Assembly (NCBI GenBank): GCA_965247425.1
Contig: OZ252023.1
Location: forward strand, 5,270,001 to 5,334,000
Direction of reading: 5' to 3'
Length of the DNA stretch: 64,000 nt
From: CAZOZZ01 sp965247425
GTDB taxonomy: Bacteria > Acidobacteriota > Terriglobia > 20CM-2-55-15
Positions 52,858-61,200 of the stretch are shown piece by piece. Made by a program: the position numbers and the translations under genes. Within the stretch, counting starts at the first letter, position 1. The number at the start of each line of letters is the position of its first letter. The notes beneath the pieces were generated by a model that ran no database searches, was not told the origin of the DNA, and worked only from the letters and a program-made list of their open reading frames with translations.

Positions 52858-53789
52858 GAGCCTCCCAACAGTCGGTAGAGAATCGCCATGCGGACCGCGA
52901 CACCCGCCGCAACCTGGTCGAGGATCGCCGAGTGCGGGCCATCGGCCACGTCGGCGTCGATTTCCACGCCGCGATTGATCGGCCCGGGATGCATCACGAT
53001 GACGTCCGGAGCCGCCAGCTGTAATCGTTCCGCCGAAAGTTGGAAATATCGGCAGTACTCCCGGGTCGACGGAAAGAAAGACTCGCTCATCCTTTCGAAC
53101 TGGATTCGAAGCATCATAACAACGTCGGCATCCCGAACCGCCTCGGTCATCGAACTGGTGACGTGGAGATACGGGTTTTCCGAACGGGTGATCTTTTCGA
53201 TGCCGAGTGGCAACAGCGTGGGCGCCGCACACAGCCAGACGTGGGACCCGAGCTGCGTCAGGGCCAACAGGTTCGAACGGGCAACACGGCTGTGAGAAAT
53301 GTCGCCAATGATCGCGACTTTCAGGCCGTCCAATTTCCCCTTGTGCCTGCGAATCGTGTACGCGTCGAGCAGCGCCTGTGTCGGGTGCTCATGTGCCCCG
53401 TCCCCGGCGTTGACGACCGAGGCCTTCGAGTACCTGGCAATCTGGTGCGGCACTCCGGGGCAGGCATGCCGGATCACGATGCAGTCGGGCGACATCGCAT
53501 CCAGGGTCTTGGCTGTATCGGCGAGAGTTTCACCTTTCGAGACGCTGCTGTCCGAACCGGATATGTTGATCACGTCAGCCGAAAGCCGTTTGCCCGCAAC
53601 TTCAAACGAAGTTCTGGTGCGCGTGGACGCTTCGAAGAACAGATTAATTACCGTTTTTCCCCGAAGTTTCTCAACCTTCTTCACCGGCCCACGAGCAAGT
53701 TCTTCAAACGACTCGGCGGAATCCAGAATCGCCAGAATGTCCTCGTTGGAGAGATCCTCGATGCCGAGCAAGTCCTGTTTTTGTGCCAT
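52854..53789 (-). CDS. pyrB: Aspartate carbamoyltransferase catalytic chain
   Basis: A 311-residue enzyme that condenses carbamoyl phosphate with aspartate. The carbamoyl-phosphate motif is FFEASTRTRTSFEVA (about residue 50); HPTQALLDAYTI (about 130) and the aspartate-loop region MLRIQFERM, then MHPGPINRGVEI (about 275) follow. It heads a pyrB-pyrC unit transcribed away from pyrD. No pyrI or pyrR is seen. No ribosome site is evident before the ATG. Confidence 0.96.
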   Translation of the reverse strand: MAQKQDLLGIEDLSNEDILAILDSAESFEELARGPVKKVEKLRGKTVINLFFEASTRTRTSFEVAGKRLSADVINISGSDSSVSKGETLADTAKTLDAMSPDCIVIRHACPGVPHQIARYSKASVVNAGDGAHEHPTQALLDAYTIRRHKGKLDGLKVAIIGDISHSRVARSNLLALTQLGSHVWLCAAPTLLPLGIEKITRSENPYLHVTSSMTEAVRDADVVMMLRIQFERMSESFFPSTREYCRYFQLSAERLQLAAPDVIVMHPGPINRGVEIDADVADGPHSAILDQVAAGVAVRMAILYRLLGGS

Positions 53790-53851
53790 CGTTGATTAGC
53801 TGCCGGCTGTTATGCCATCGCCGGAGGATTATATGATAGATTCGTCTCCGT
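53790..53851. promoter_or_regulatory. Divergent promoter region of pyrB and pyrD
   Basis: Only 62 bp separate the two divergent starts. TATGAT at 53832-53837 is a candidate -10 for pyrD, 14 bp before its ATG, implying a very short leader. No attenuator or PyrR-type hairpin is visible. Confidence 0.4.
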
Positions 53852-54775
53852 ATGAGTAGGCTTCCGGACCTCTCGGTTGAAATAGCGGGGATAAAGCTCC
53901 CAAATCCAGTCGTTTTGGCCAGTGGGACCGCCGGTTACGGAGAGGAATTCGAAGGGTTGCTCGATCTGACCCGGCTCGGAGGAATATCGGTAAAAGGGAC
54001 CTCGGCCAGGCCGATCGAAGGGAACCGCGCGCCCCGCCTGTTTCCAACCTCGTCCGGGATGCTGAATTCGATCGGCCTTCAGAATGTCGGTGTCGACGCC
54101 TTCATCCGGGACAAGCTGCCGTTCCTTCGGACCTCCGGCTGTCCGGTCTTCGTTAACGTATTCGGTTTCTGCACAGACGAGTATGTGGAGGTTGTGGGGA
54201 AGCTCAACTCGTGCGAGGGAATTGCCGGTTACGAATTGAACGTTTCCTGCCCGAACACCGATGAAGGCGGGATGGTTTTTGGCACGAATGCCGTCCGGAC
54301 GCGCGAGCTGACCAGAACCGTGAAGGACGTCGCGAATCGCCCATTGATAGTGAAGCTTTCACCGAACGTGACCGACATCGCGGAGATGGCTCGTGCGGCC
54401 GAGGCGGGGGGGGCCGACGCGCTGACGGTGGCGAACACGTACCTCGCGATGGCGATCGACCCCGAAACATTTCATCCCCGCATCGAGACCATCACGGGCG
54501 GTCTTTCAGGGCCGGCGATTCGGCCGATCACCGTGCGCATGGTCTATCAGTGTGCGCGTGCTGTAAACATACCCATCTTTGGTCTTGGGGGCATCTCCTC
54601 GGGCCTGGACGCGGTGGAGTACTTCCTTGCCGGAGCTTCGGCGGTCCAGGTTGGCACGGCGAATTTCGAGGATCCGAGGGCGTCGCTCCGGATTTTGGAT
54701 GAACTGGAGCGATTCATGAAACGGAAGGGCATTCAATCGATCGGGGATCTGGTCGGGCAGGTGAAGGGATCATGA
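53852..54775 (+). CDS. pyrD: Dihydroorotate dehydrogenase, class 1
   Basis: A 307-residue FMN enzyme oxidising dihydroorotate to orotate. Seen are PVVLASGTAGYG (about residue 22), NRAPRLFPTSSGMLNSIGLQ split over the substrate loop (about 60), the active-site cysteine in ELNVSCPNTDEGG (about 130), IVKLSPNVTD and the FMN-phosphate motif PIFGLGGISSGLDA (about 245). A catalytic Cys rather than Ser marks class 1. The NAD-dependent 1B form needs PyrK, which is not in the window. Confidence 0.95.
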   Translation: MSRLPDLSVEIAGIKLPNPVVLASGTAGYGEEFEGLLDLTRLGGISVKGTSARPIEGNRAPRLFPTSSGMLNSIGLQNVGVDAFIRDKLPFLRTSGCPVFVNVFGFCTDEYVEVVGKLNSCEGIAGYELNVSCPNTDEGGMVFGTNAVRTRELTRTVKDVANRPLIVKLSPNVTDIAEMARAAEAGGADALTVANTYLAMAIDPETFHPRIETITGGLSGPAIRPITVRMVYQCARAVNIPIFGLGGISSGLDAVEYFLAGASAVQVGTANFEDPRASLRILDELERFMKRKGIQSIGDLVGQVKGS

Positions 54776-55482
54776 ATCTTCCGGGCGGACCGAATCCGGT
54801 TATCGTGGCCCTGGACGTCCCGACCCGGCCCGAGGCGATGCGACTCGTCAAAACCCTTGGCGGCCTTGTCGGAATGTTCAAGATCGGTAATCAGCTTTTC
54901 ATGGCCGAAGGCCCGGATGTTGTTCGAGAAGTCATCGACCGCGGCGAACGGGTGTTTCTGGATCTGAAATTTCACGACATCCCCAACACCGTTCGAAGTG
55001 CCTCCGTGGAGGCCGCCAAGCTTGGGGTTTCGATGATGACCATTCATGCCTCGGGCGGTTCACGAATGATCGCGGACACGGTTGGCGAACTCGAAGATCG
55101 TTTCGGCGACCGACGACCCCTCGTGGTTGCCGTGACCGTTCTCACGAGTCTTGACAGGCGCACCCTCGAAAAAACCGGCGTCGACAGAGACACGAAAGAC
55201 CACGTCAAGTTACTGGCGCGGATGGCCGCCGAGGCGGGTGCGGACGGCTTCGTGTGTTCGGCCGAAGAGATCGCCGTGCTGAGAGGCAGCATCGACGGCC
55301 ATCCCCGGATCGTAACCCCCGGCGTCCGCATGCCGGGACAGTCGGCTGACGATCAGGCACGTATCGCGACGCCGCGCCAGGCCGTCGATGCCGGTGCCGA
55401 CCATGTCGTTATTGGCCGGTATGTCAATCAAGCCGAAGATCCCCGCGCCGCCCTCAGCAAAGTCCTCGACTCGTTGTCCTGA
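54772..55482 (+). CDS. pyrF: Orotidine 5'-phosphate decarboxylase
   Basis: A 236-residue TIM-barrel enzyme making UMP from OMP. The catalytic Asp-Lys array is in VFLDLKFHDIPNTVRSA (about residues 60-76). FKIGNQLFMAEGPDVV lies before it, and the phosphate-binding segments VTPGVRMPGQSADDQ and DHVVIGRYVNQAEDP end the barrel. It overlaps pyrD by 4 bp (ATGA). Confidence 0.96.
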   Translation: MNLPGGPNPVIVALDVPTRPEAMRLVKTLGGLVGMFKIGNQLFMAEGPDVVREVIDRGERVFLDLKFHDIPNTVRSASVEAAKLGVSMMTIHASGGSRMIADTVGELEDRFGDRRPLVVAVTVLTSLDRRTLEKTGVDRDTKDHVKLLARMAAEAGADGFVCSAEEIAVLRGSIDGHPRIVTPGVRMPGQSADDQARIATPRQAVDAGADHVVIGRYVNQAEDPRAALSKVLDSLS

Positions 55483-55492
55483 GGTTGTTTTT

Positions 55493-55575
55493 TGAACGCA
55501 AAAACGCGAAGTCGCAAGGCCGCAAAAAATATATATTCTCTCTGCGTCCTTAGCGTTCTTTGCGACTTTGCCTTG
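55493..55575. repeat. CGCAAAAACGCGAAGTCGC / GCGTCCTTAGCG-type spacer repeat
   Basis: AACGCAAAAACGCGAAGTCGCAAGG (iterated 7-8-bp units) is answered in inverted orientation by CTCTGCGTCCTTAGCGTTCTTTGCG across an A/T-rich loop (AAAAATATATATT). It lies between the convergent ends of pyrF and thiE and could form a bidirectional hairpin. Confidence 0.55.
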
Positions 55576-55590
55576 AAATTCCTTGATGGG

Positions 55591-56124
55591 CTATCCCGCC
55601 TGAAACATCCGGATGGCGGCGACACCTGCTGCGCCAGCTTCCAGGACCAGTGGCGTGTTTTCTTCGTTGATACCCCCGATTGCGAGAACCGGGATGCGAA
55701 CCGCGGCGCTCACCTCGCGCAGGCGATCCAATCCAACCGGAGTCTTGTTCGGCGTGTCGAAGATCGGGCCAAAGACCACGAAATCGGCTCCTGCGGTTTC
55801 CGCCGCGCGAGCTTCCTCCGTGGTGTGGCTGGAAACACCCAGGACGTCGACGAAGGGTCGCACCGCTGAGGCGGGCAATCCGTTCGCAGGCAGGTGGACG
55901 CCGGATAATCCGGCGGCGAGCGCGATATCCAGGCGGTCGTTCACCAGAACGCGCGTGGGGCTGCCTTCGGCCATCCTGGCGATCTGCTGAACCAGATCGA
56001 GCAGGTCCCGAGATGGCAAATCTTTTTCCCGAATCTGGATCATGTCGATCTGGGCCGCAATGGCAAGCCGCGCACAGGCGATGACGTCTCCTCCGTGGCG
56101 GTTTGTGACGTAGTAGCGAAGCAT
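55591..56124 (-). CDS. thiE: Thiamine-phosphate synthase-family protein
   Basis: A 177-residue TIM-barrel protein that would join the thiazole and pyrimidine halves of thiamine. Seen are MIQIREKDLPSRDLLDL (about residue 28), VLVNDRLDIALAAGLSGVHL (about 58), SSHTTEEARAAETAGADFVV and the phosphate loop FGPIFDTPNK, then VLAIGGINEENTP (about 145). It is shorter than most ThiE (about 210), so a TenI-like paralogue remains possible. It follows the rplS cluster on the same strand. Confidence 0.82.
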   Translation of the reverse strand: MLRYYVTNRHGGDVIACARLAIAAQIDMIQIREKDLPSRDLLDLVQQIARMAEGSPTRVLVNDRLDIALAAGLSGVHLPANGLPASAVRPFVDVLGVSSHTTEEARAAETAGADFVVFGPIFDTPNKTPVGLDRLREVSAAVRIPVLAIGGINEENTPLVLEAGAAGVAAIRMFQAG

Positions 56125-56138
56125 TTTCCAGAGCCCGA

Positions 56139-56384
56139 CTACTCGGCAACCATACGTGAGGTACGAAACAGGCGTCTCACCTCGGAGACGCCGATCAGGA
56201 AATCAAGGATGCCCAGTCCCGACACCAGGGCCCGGACCAGGTTATTGAGGAAGAGGGGGCGAAGTCCCGGCAAGTAGAGGAATAGAAGGTTGCTCTCCCA
56301 CAGTGCCGACCAGGGAACAACGATCAGAAAGAAACCGATCTCGAAACAGAAAAGAATGACCGCGACCGCAAAAACTCGATTCAT
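56139..56384 (-). CDS. Small hypothetical membrane protein
   Basis: An 81-residue protein from ATG 56384 (MNRVFAVAVILF...). An in-frame GTG at 56411 would add nine residues; neither start has a clear ribosome site. Two hydrophobic segments are present: VFAVAVILFCFEIGFFLIVV (about 4-23) and LVRALVSGLGILDFLIGV (about 50-67). It lies between rplS and thiE on the same strand. No family is recognised. Confidence 0.55.
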   Translation of the reverse strand: MNRVFAVAVILFCFEIGFFLIVVPWSALWESNLLFLYLPGLRPLFLNNLVRALVSGLGILDFLIGVSEVRRLFRTSRMVAE

Positions 56385-56449
56385 TTTTGTCAAAGCCGAG
56401 ATAGGAAACACCTGTCGAGGGTTGCTCGAAGGTGTAACGACGACGCTGA

Positions 56450-56797
56450 CTATCGTTTCTTGAGTTCGCGAATGCGAGCGGCCTTCCCGCGAAGTTCCCG
56501 GATGTAGTACAGCTTCGCGCGACGGACACGACCTCGTCGGACGACCTCTATCTTGTCGATGATCTTCGAGTGGAGAGGGAAGACGCGTTCGACTCCCTGC
56601 CCGAACGAGATCTTGCGTACCGTAAAGGTCGCCCTGACACCGCCGTGTTTCTGTGCGATGCAGACGCCTTCGAACACCTGAATCCGTTCCTTTTCACCTT
56701 CCGTAATGCGAACGTGGACCTTTAGAGTGTCCCCCGGACCAAACGCAGGCAGATCGTCTCGGAGCTGTACCTGTTCCACCATGTCTATGACGTTCAT
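56450..56797 (-). CDS. rplS: 50S ribosomal protein L19
   Basis: A 115-residue ribosomal protein at the 30S-50S interface. From the ATG at 56797 (GAGGA upstream) it begins MNVIDMVEQVQLRDDLPAF and contains FGPGDTLKVHVRI, VFEGVCIAQKHGG, FTVRKISFGQGVERVFPLHS and RGRVRRAKLYYIRELRGKAA. A longer in-frame start at 56839 lacks homology. It closes the rpsP-khpA-rimM-trmD-rplS cluster. Confidence 0.96.
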   Translation of the reverse strand: MNVIDMVEQVQLRDDLPAFGPGDTLKVHVRITEGEKERIQVFEGVCIAQKHGGVRATFTVRKISFGQGVERVFPLHSKIIDKIEVVRRGRVRRAKLYYIRELRGKAARIRELKKR

Positions 56798-56858
56798 AAC
56801 TTCCTCATATAATACCTGATTTCTGTTCGCGACGGCCACCCGATCCCCCGGGTTTTCC

Positions 56859-57596
56859 CTACCTCGTCTCCTGTTCGTCGTCGTCCGGCTGAGAATCTTC
56901 CTTCATTACGAGGTCCGGCCGGTTCTTGAGTGTCTTTCTCATGGCGGCCGCTTGCCGCCATCCAGCGATGGCTGCGTGATCACCGGACATCAAGACGTCG
57001 GGGACCCCGAGACCACGGTACTTTGCGGGTCTCGTGTAATGGGGATGCTCAACGTGAGGCGTCAGCGCAAGCGGGTCCGAAAAGGAGTCCCGCAGGATCG
57101 ACTCTTCTTTACCCACTGCTCCAGGTACGTAACGGGTTACAGCATCAACAACTACAGCCGCCGCGACCTCTCCACCCGATACGACGTAATCGCCAATCGA
57201 GATTTCCGCAGTGGCCAACTCCTCGGTCACACGTTCGTCGATACCCTCATAGCGTCCGCAGATCAGAACGATTTGTTCGGACTTCGACAGCCGCAGCGCT
57301 TCGGACTGGGTAAACATCCTGCCCGACGCGCTCAGCACCACGATTTCTACGGCTGTGCCGTCCTGTTTCCGGACTGCTTCGACCGCATCGAAGATCGGTT
57401 CCGGCTTCAACACCATTCCTTCGCCGCCACCGAACGGCCTGTCATCCACAGTCCGGTGTTTGTCGGTCGTGTAAGTTCGCAGGTCATGAACCGAAGTTCG
57501 AATCAACTCCCGCCTTCGGGCTCGACCTATGATGCCGTGCTCGAACGGGCCATTGAAGAAATCCGGGAAGATGGTGATGATTTCGAAGCCCAACAT
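56859..57596 (-). CDS. trmD: tRNA (guanine-37-N1)-methyltransferase
   Basis: A 245-residue SPOUT methyltransferase that methylates G37 to keep the reading frame. The family features are FEIITIFPDFFNGPFEHGI, RTVDDRPFGGGEGMVLKPEP (about residues 48-67), the knot region VLICGRYEGIDERV and EISIGDYVVSGGEVAAAVV (about 130), and HPHYTRPAKYRGLGVPDVL. The C-terminal tail is acidic and beyond the usual end. An iterated GTCAGCGGCTAGTGG repeat occupies the gap to rimM (57609-57665). Confidence 0.96.
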   Translation of the reverse strand: MLGFEIITIFPDFFNGPFEHGIIGRARRRELIRTSVHDLRTYTTDKHRTVDDRPFGGGEGMVLKPEPIFDAVEAVRKQDGTAVEIVVLSASGRMFTQSEALRLSKSEQIVLICGRYEGIDERVTEELATAEISIGDYVVSGGEVAAAVVVDAVTRYVPGAVGKEESILRDSFSDPLALTPHVEHPHYTRPAKYRGLGVPDVLMSGDHAAIAGWRQAAAMRKTLKNRPDLVMKEDSQPDDDEQETR

Positions 57597-57672
57597 TTGA
57601 AGAACAAGTTGTCAGCGGCTAGTGGTCACCGGAGAAGTTCGGTTTCCCAAACCAACGACTGACCACTTCCCC

Positions 57673-58179
57673 TTATTTCCTCTCGTTCAACTCGACCAGA
57701 CCCTCCGGCAATTCCATTTCTATTCGCTTGTTCTCCGTATCGACCGTTTTCAGGAAAGCATGGACGAACGGGATCAGTACTTCCTCGTCTTTTCGGCCCA
57801 GGCTCAGCATTTCAGTCCCGGCGTACTCCACGACGGCCTGGACCGTCCCGATCAACTCACCGGCCACGTAAACCTGACACCCCTCAAGTTCGAAGCTGTA
57901 AAAAGAACCTGGCTCCGGGGCCGGCAGATCCTGACTGGGCATCGAGACCCGGCCTCCGACCCAGGCCTCTGCCTCGGAGATCGTGTCGATTCCTTCAAGC
58001 TTCAAAACGGCACGGCCATGTTGCCTGCGGAAGTCTTCGATCGTCGATTTCCGTTGACGCCCTTCCAGGGTCAACGCCACCTCGCGGCCGGCAGAGAAGA
58101 GCCGGACATCCGCGAACTCGACTTGAACGCGAACTTCTCCTCGACGGCCTTGAGTCCGGGTGATTCGAGCGAGAGGAAT
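57673..58179 (-). CDS. rimM: Ribosome maturation factor RimM, apparent non-canonical start
   Basis: RimM assists 30S maturation. The first ATG/GTG/TTG in frame is a GTG at 58080, which gives 135 residues and drops the conserved N terminus. The frame is open further upstream and there encodes IPLARITRTQGRRGEVRVQV, matching RimM's start (V-G-x-I-x-x-x-x-G-x-x-G-E-V). No ATG, GTG or TTG lies between that block and the upstream in-frame TGA. ATT at 58179 (AGGA seven to eight bases before) gives about 168 residues, the normal length; ATC at 58191 is the alternative. The C-terminal PRC-barrel (VPFVHAFLK-like IPFVHAFLKTVD) is normal. Confidence 0.82.
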   Translation of the reverse strand: MPLARITRTQGRRGEVRVQVEFADVRLFSAGREVALTLEGRQRKSTIEDFRRQHGRAVLKLEGIDTISEAEAWVGGRVSMPSQDLPAPEPGSFYSFELEGCQVYVAGELIGTVQAVVEYAGTEMLSLGRKDEEVLIPFVHAFLKTVDTENKRIEMELPEGLVELNERK

Positions 58180-58204
58180 AGAAAGTTCCTGGTGGCCGAT
58201 GGCG

Positions 58205-58435
58205 CTACTCCAGGATTTCCAGTGTGAACCGCTTCTTCAGCTTCATTCCCGCGGCACTGAGAATGGTTCGAATGGATCGCGCTGTCCTGCCCTGTTTCCC
58301 AATAACTTTGCCAAGATCGCTTTGAGCGACCTTCAACTCCAGAACGGTGATTTGTTCCCCCTCGATCGCGTGAACAGACACCTCGTCAGGATTGTCCACA
58401 AGCGCTTTGGCGATCTGTTCGATGAGCTCTTTCAT
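58205..58435 (-). CDS. khpA: KH-domain RNA-binding protein
   Basis: A 76-residue protein with a single KH domain. The RNA-binding loop is LGKVIGKQGRTARSIRTIL (about residues 41-59; GxxG as GKQG). KhpA proteins usually lie between rpsP and rimM, as here, and bind many RNAs, often with KhpB. It ends 25 bp before the inferred rimM start. Confidence 0.93.
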   Translation of the reverse strand: MKELIEQIAKALVDNPDEVSVHAIEGEQITVLELKVAQSDLGKVIGKQGRTARSIRTILSAAGMKLKKRFTLEILE

Positions 58436-58510
58436 GCTACTTCCTCCCGAACGTCAACTACACGCGTTTCAGGTCAGCGTCTGAGCCCGTACCATTCCGA
58501 TCTGGGAGTC

Positions 58511-58750
58511 CTACACGATTTCTTTCTTGTGCAGAATGCTACGCACCGTTTTCGAGGGCTGGGCCCCCTTCGACAGCCAGAAACGTGCCCGCTCTTCATT
58601 GACCACGATGTGTGCCGGGTCGGAAAGGGGGTTGTACTGGCCTACGATCTCAAGAAAACGGCCGTTCTGCGCCCTTCGCTTATCAATCACAACAATCCGG
58701 TAACACGGGCGCTTTTTCGACCCGATTCGGGTCAGTCGCATCGCTACCAA
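58511..58750 (-). CDS. rpsP: 30S ribosomal protein S16
   Basis: A 79-residue protein: MVAMRLTRIGSKKRPCYRIV at the start, RFLEIVGQYNP and ERARFWLSKGAQPSKTVRSI in the second half. It is first of the rpsP-khpA-rimM-trmD-rplS run and follows ffh. Confidence 0.97.
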   Translation of the reverse strand: MVAMRLTRIGSKKRPCYRIVVIDKRRAQNGRFLEIVGQYNPLSDPAHIVVNEERARFWLSKGAQPSKTVRSILHKKEIV

Positions 58751-58886
58751 AATATCTGCCTCCTAAATCTTGTGAACAGAAAACACCGTCTCGGCAGCGA
58801 CTGAAGACAGTACAACCCACGGAGTCTCCGCTAAATATCTTAAAATTATAGTTTTCCAGGGAAAAGACCGCAATAGAATTATGTGC

Positions 58887-60254
58887 CTACATGGGCATTT
58901 GAGGCATTCGGAACCCACGCATTCCCCGCCCTCTTTTACCTTTCTTGCCCTTTTTCTTCGTGGCTCCCGTCAGCCCCTTCATCATCTTGCGGGTTTGGAT
59001 GTACTGCTTGAGCAACTGGTTCACTTGCTGGACCGACGTACCGCTGCCCTTGGCAATCCTCTTGCGCCGGCTGCCGTTGATCAGCTGATGACGCCGGCGT
59101 TCCTTCGGAGTCATCGAATTGATAATCGCCTCGGTGCGGGTGAGTTCCCGTTCGTCGACCTGTACCTTGTTCAAATCCTTGAACGGACCAATGCTGGGGA
59201 GCATCCCCATGATCTGATCCAGGGACCCCATCTTACGAATCTGCCGGAGCTGTTCCCTGAAATCTTCAAGTGTGAAGGTGTCGGACAAAACCTTCTTCTG
59301 AAGTTCCAACGCCTTTTTCTTGTCAATCGTCTCTTCGGCCTTCTCGATCAGCGACATGATGTCGCCCATGCCGATGATGCGCGAGACCAGTCGATCGGGA
59401 TGGAAAACTTCGAAAGCGTCGTACTTTTCACCCGTACCGACGAACTTGACCGGCTGTCCCGTGACCGACTTTATCGACAGCGCCGCGCCGCCTCGTGCGT
59501 CGCCGTCGAGTTTGGTCAAAATGAACCCGTCGAAACCGAGTTTTTCGTGGAATTGTTGGGCGCTGTTGACGGCGTCCTGCCCCAGCATCGCGTCGGCGAC
59601 GAAGAGAATTTCGTGAGGCTTGATCGTTTCCTTGATCTCGGTGAGTTCGCCCATCAAATTGTCGTCGATGTGCAATCGGCCCGCGGTGTCGATGATCAGG
59701 ACGTCGTGTGCGGAATTCCGAGCTTCGGTGAGCGCCCCCTGGCAAAGCTCGAGGGGGCTGTCGTCCGCATTGCCGTCCCAGATCCTGGCTTCAATCTCGC
59801 CGGCGATGACCTTCAACTGTTCCCGTGCCGCGGGTCTGTAGACATCGACCGACACCAACATCGGCCGGTGTCCCTCTTTCTGGAGCCAGCGGGCCAGCTT
59901 GCCGCTCGATGTCGTCTTTCCCGAGCCCTGAAGTCCCACCAGCATCAGGACGGTGGGAGGTTGGGAGGCAAAACGGACCTTTGCCGTCGAGCCGCCCATG
60001 ATCTCCACGAGCTGATCCCGGACGATCTTGACGACCTGCTGGCCCGGACTGAGACTTGCCAGAACTTCCTGTCCGAGCGCCTTCGTCCTGACGCTGTTTG
60101 TGAATTCCTTGACGACCTTGAAGTTGACGTCGGCCTCGAGCAAGGCCATGCGGATTTCCTTAAGCGTGCTCTCGATATGCTCGGCCGAGAGCTTTCCTTC
60201 GCCGCGAAGGTTCTTGAAAATGCCCTGGATCTTGTCAGACAGGTTTTCGAACAT
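58887..60254 (-). CDS. ffh: Signal recognition particle GTPase Ffh
   Basis: A 455-residue protein that targets nascent membrane proteins. The N domain begins MFENLSDKIQGIFKNLRGEG (start 60254; longer reading to 60311 overlaps ymdB). The G domain shows the P-loop GLQGSGKTTSSGKLA, DVYRPAAREQL, VLIIDTAGRLHIDDN, LTKLDGDARGGAALS and GTGEKYDAFEVFHPDR. The M domain has helices with RMGS-like KMGSLDQIMGMLPSIG, the RNA-binding SMTPKERRRHQLINGSRRKRI and GSGTSVQQVNQLLKQY, ending in a Lys/Met-rich tail. It lies 4 bp after ymdB. Confidence 0.97.
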   Translation of the reverse strand: MFENLSDKIQGIFKNLRGEGKLSAEHIESTLKEIRMALLEADVNFKVVKEFTNSVRTKALGQEVLASLSPGQQVVKIVRDQLVEIMGGSTAKVRFASQPPTVLMLVGLQGSGKTTSSGKLARWLQKEGHRPMLVSVDVYRPAAREQLKVIAGEIEARIWDGNADDSPLELCQGALTEARNSAHDVLIIDTAGRLHIDDNLMGELTEIKETIKPHEILFVADAMLGQDAVNSAQQFHEKLGFDGFILTKLDGDARGGAALSIKSVTGQPVKFVGTGEKYDAFEVFHPDRLVSRIIGMGDIMSLIEKAEETIDKKKALELQKKVLSDTFTLEDFREQLRQIRKMGSLDQIMGMLPSIGPFKDLNKVQVDERELTRTEAIINSMTPKERRRHQLINGSRRKRIAKGSGTSVQQVNQLLKQYIQTRKMMKGLTGATKKKGKKGKRGRGMRGFRMPQMPM

Positions 60255-60258
60255 CTCA

Positions 60259-61035
60259 CTATCCCCGCTGGATTCTCTCGATCGACCGGGCCTTGCCCGT
60301 CTGGGAATCAACGTCGATCAGGGCCCCGTTCAGTCGCGCACCCCGCGACGCCGGTTCGAAACGCACCGGTGTCTGCTGAAGGAAGCGCCGCAGCACGTCT
60401 TCTTTCATGACCCCGATGACTGAGTGAAAAGGGCCCGTCATGCCGACATCGGTCTGGTAAGCCGTGCCGTCCGGCAGGATTGTTTCGTCGGCTGTGGGTA
60501 TGTGGGTGTGTGTTCCGAGAACCGCCGAAACCTTTCCGTCCAGGTACCATCCCATCGCAACTTTCTCCGCGGTGGCCTCGGCGTGCATGTCCACGATGAT
60601 CACTCGAACGTCGGACGGAAGAGCCGATAGCTCTGCATCGGCAGCCCTGAACGGATCGTCGATCGAGGGCATGAAAACGCGGCCCTGAATGTTCAGGACA
60701 GCCACCTTTTCGCCCCCCCGGGTCTTTGCCACGACACTGCCGCGCCCCGGGTTACCCGGCGGATAATTCGCCGGCCGCAGCAACGGGGCATGGGAATCCA
60801 GGTAGGGAAGGATCTCTTTCTTGTCCCAGATATGATTGCCCGAAGTCAGAACGTCCACACCCCAGTCAAAGAGTTCATCGGCTATCTTTGGAGTCACTCC
60901 AAAGCCACCCGCCGCGTTCTCACAATTGACAACGGTCAGATCGACCTCGTAGGTCTCCTGAAGCGGCTTGAGGTGTTGGTGAAGAATCGAGCGACCCGCA
61001 CTCGCGACCGTATCTCCGATGAACAAAATCTTCAT
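60259..61035 (-). CDS. YmdB-family metallophosphoesterase
   Basis: A 258-residue phosphodiesterase family protein (TIGR00282/YmdB type). Metal-binding segments are ILFIGDTVASAGR, VVNCENAAGGFG (Asn-Glu), LTSGNHIWDKKEI (Asn-His), VDMHAEATAEKVAMGWYLDG and VLGTHTHIPTADE. YmdB hydrolyses 2',3'-cyclic nucleotides in Bacillus and affects biofilm behaviour; its role here is inferred. It lies 4 bp from ffh. In many genomes RNase Y (rny) sits just upstream; here that position holds only the 6S-like RNA and repeats. Confidence 0.9.
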   Translation of the reverse strand: MKILFIGDTVASAGRSILHQHLKPLQETYEVDLTVVNCENAAGGFGVTPKIADELFDWGVDVLTSGNHIWDKKEILPYLDSHAPLLRPANYPPGNPGRGSVVAKTRGGEKVAVLNIQGRVFMPSIDDPFRAADAELSALPSDVRVIIVDMHAEATAEKVAMGWYLDGKVSAVLGTHTHIPTADETILPDGTAYQTDVGMTGPFHSVIGVMKEDVLRRFLQQTPVRFEPASRGARLNGALIDVDSQTGKARSIERIQRG

Positions 61036-61064
61036 AAGCGCAGAAAACCCCGCTCAGCCGTGTG

Positions 61065-61200
61065 GCACTCTTATTTGAGCCTGTCGAAAACAGGGTGGGT
61101 GTCCTATCCCGCGCTTTAGGGAGCCATCAACCCGAGGGGACGGCTCGCACACCACGACGGAAATCGAACCCCTTCAAATAAGACATAGGTCAAATATGAA
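61065..61200 (-). ncRNA. ssrS: 6S RNA-like structured RNA candidate
   Basis: On the minus strand, TCTTATTTGA and TCAAATAAGA (61182-61173 and 61079-61070) form a perfect 10-bp closing stem about 90 nt apart. Inside are GTGGTGT/ACACCCAC, a terminal GAGCC/GGCTC stem, and a small CCTGT-tttcg-ACAGG hairpin on the 3' side. This matches the 6S plan: a closing stem, an open central bubble with a short hairpin on its 3' strand, and an apical stem. The position just downstream of zapA is a known site for ssrS. No sequence-level proof is possible by eye. Confidence 0.5.

Noticed and set aside
52858..53232. A 125-residue N-terminal extension on dihydroorotase
   Set aside because: It lies wholly inside pyrB in another frame and is low-complexity and basic; the ATG at 52857 starts the real homology.
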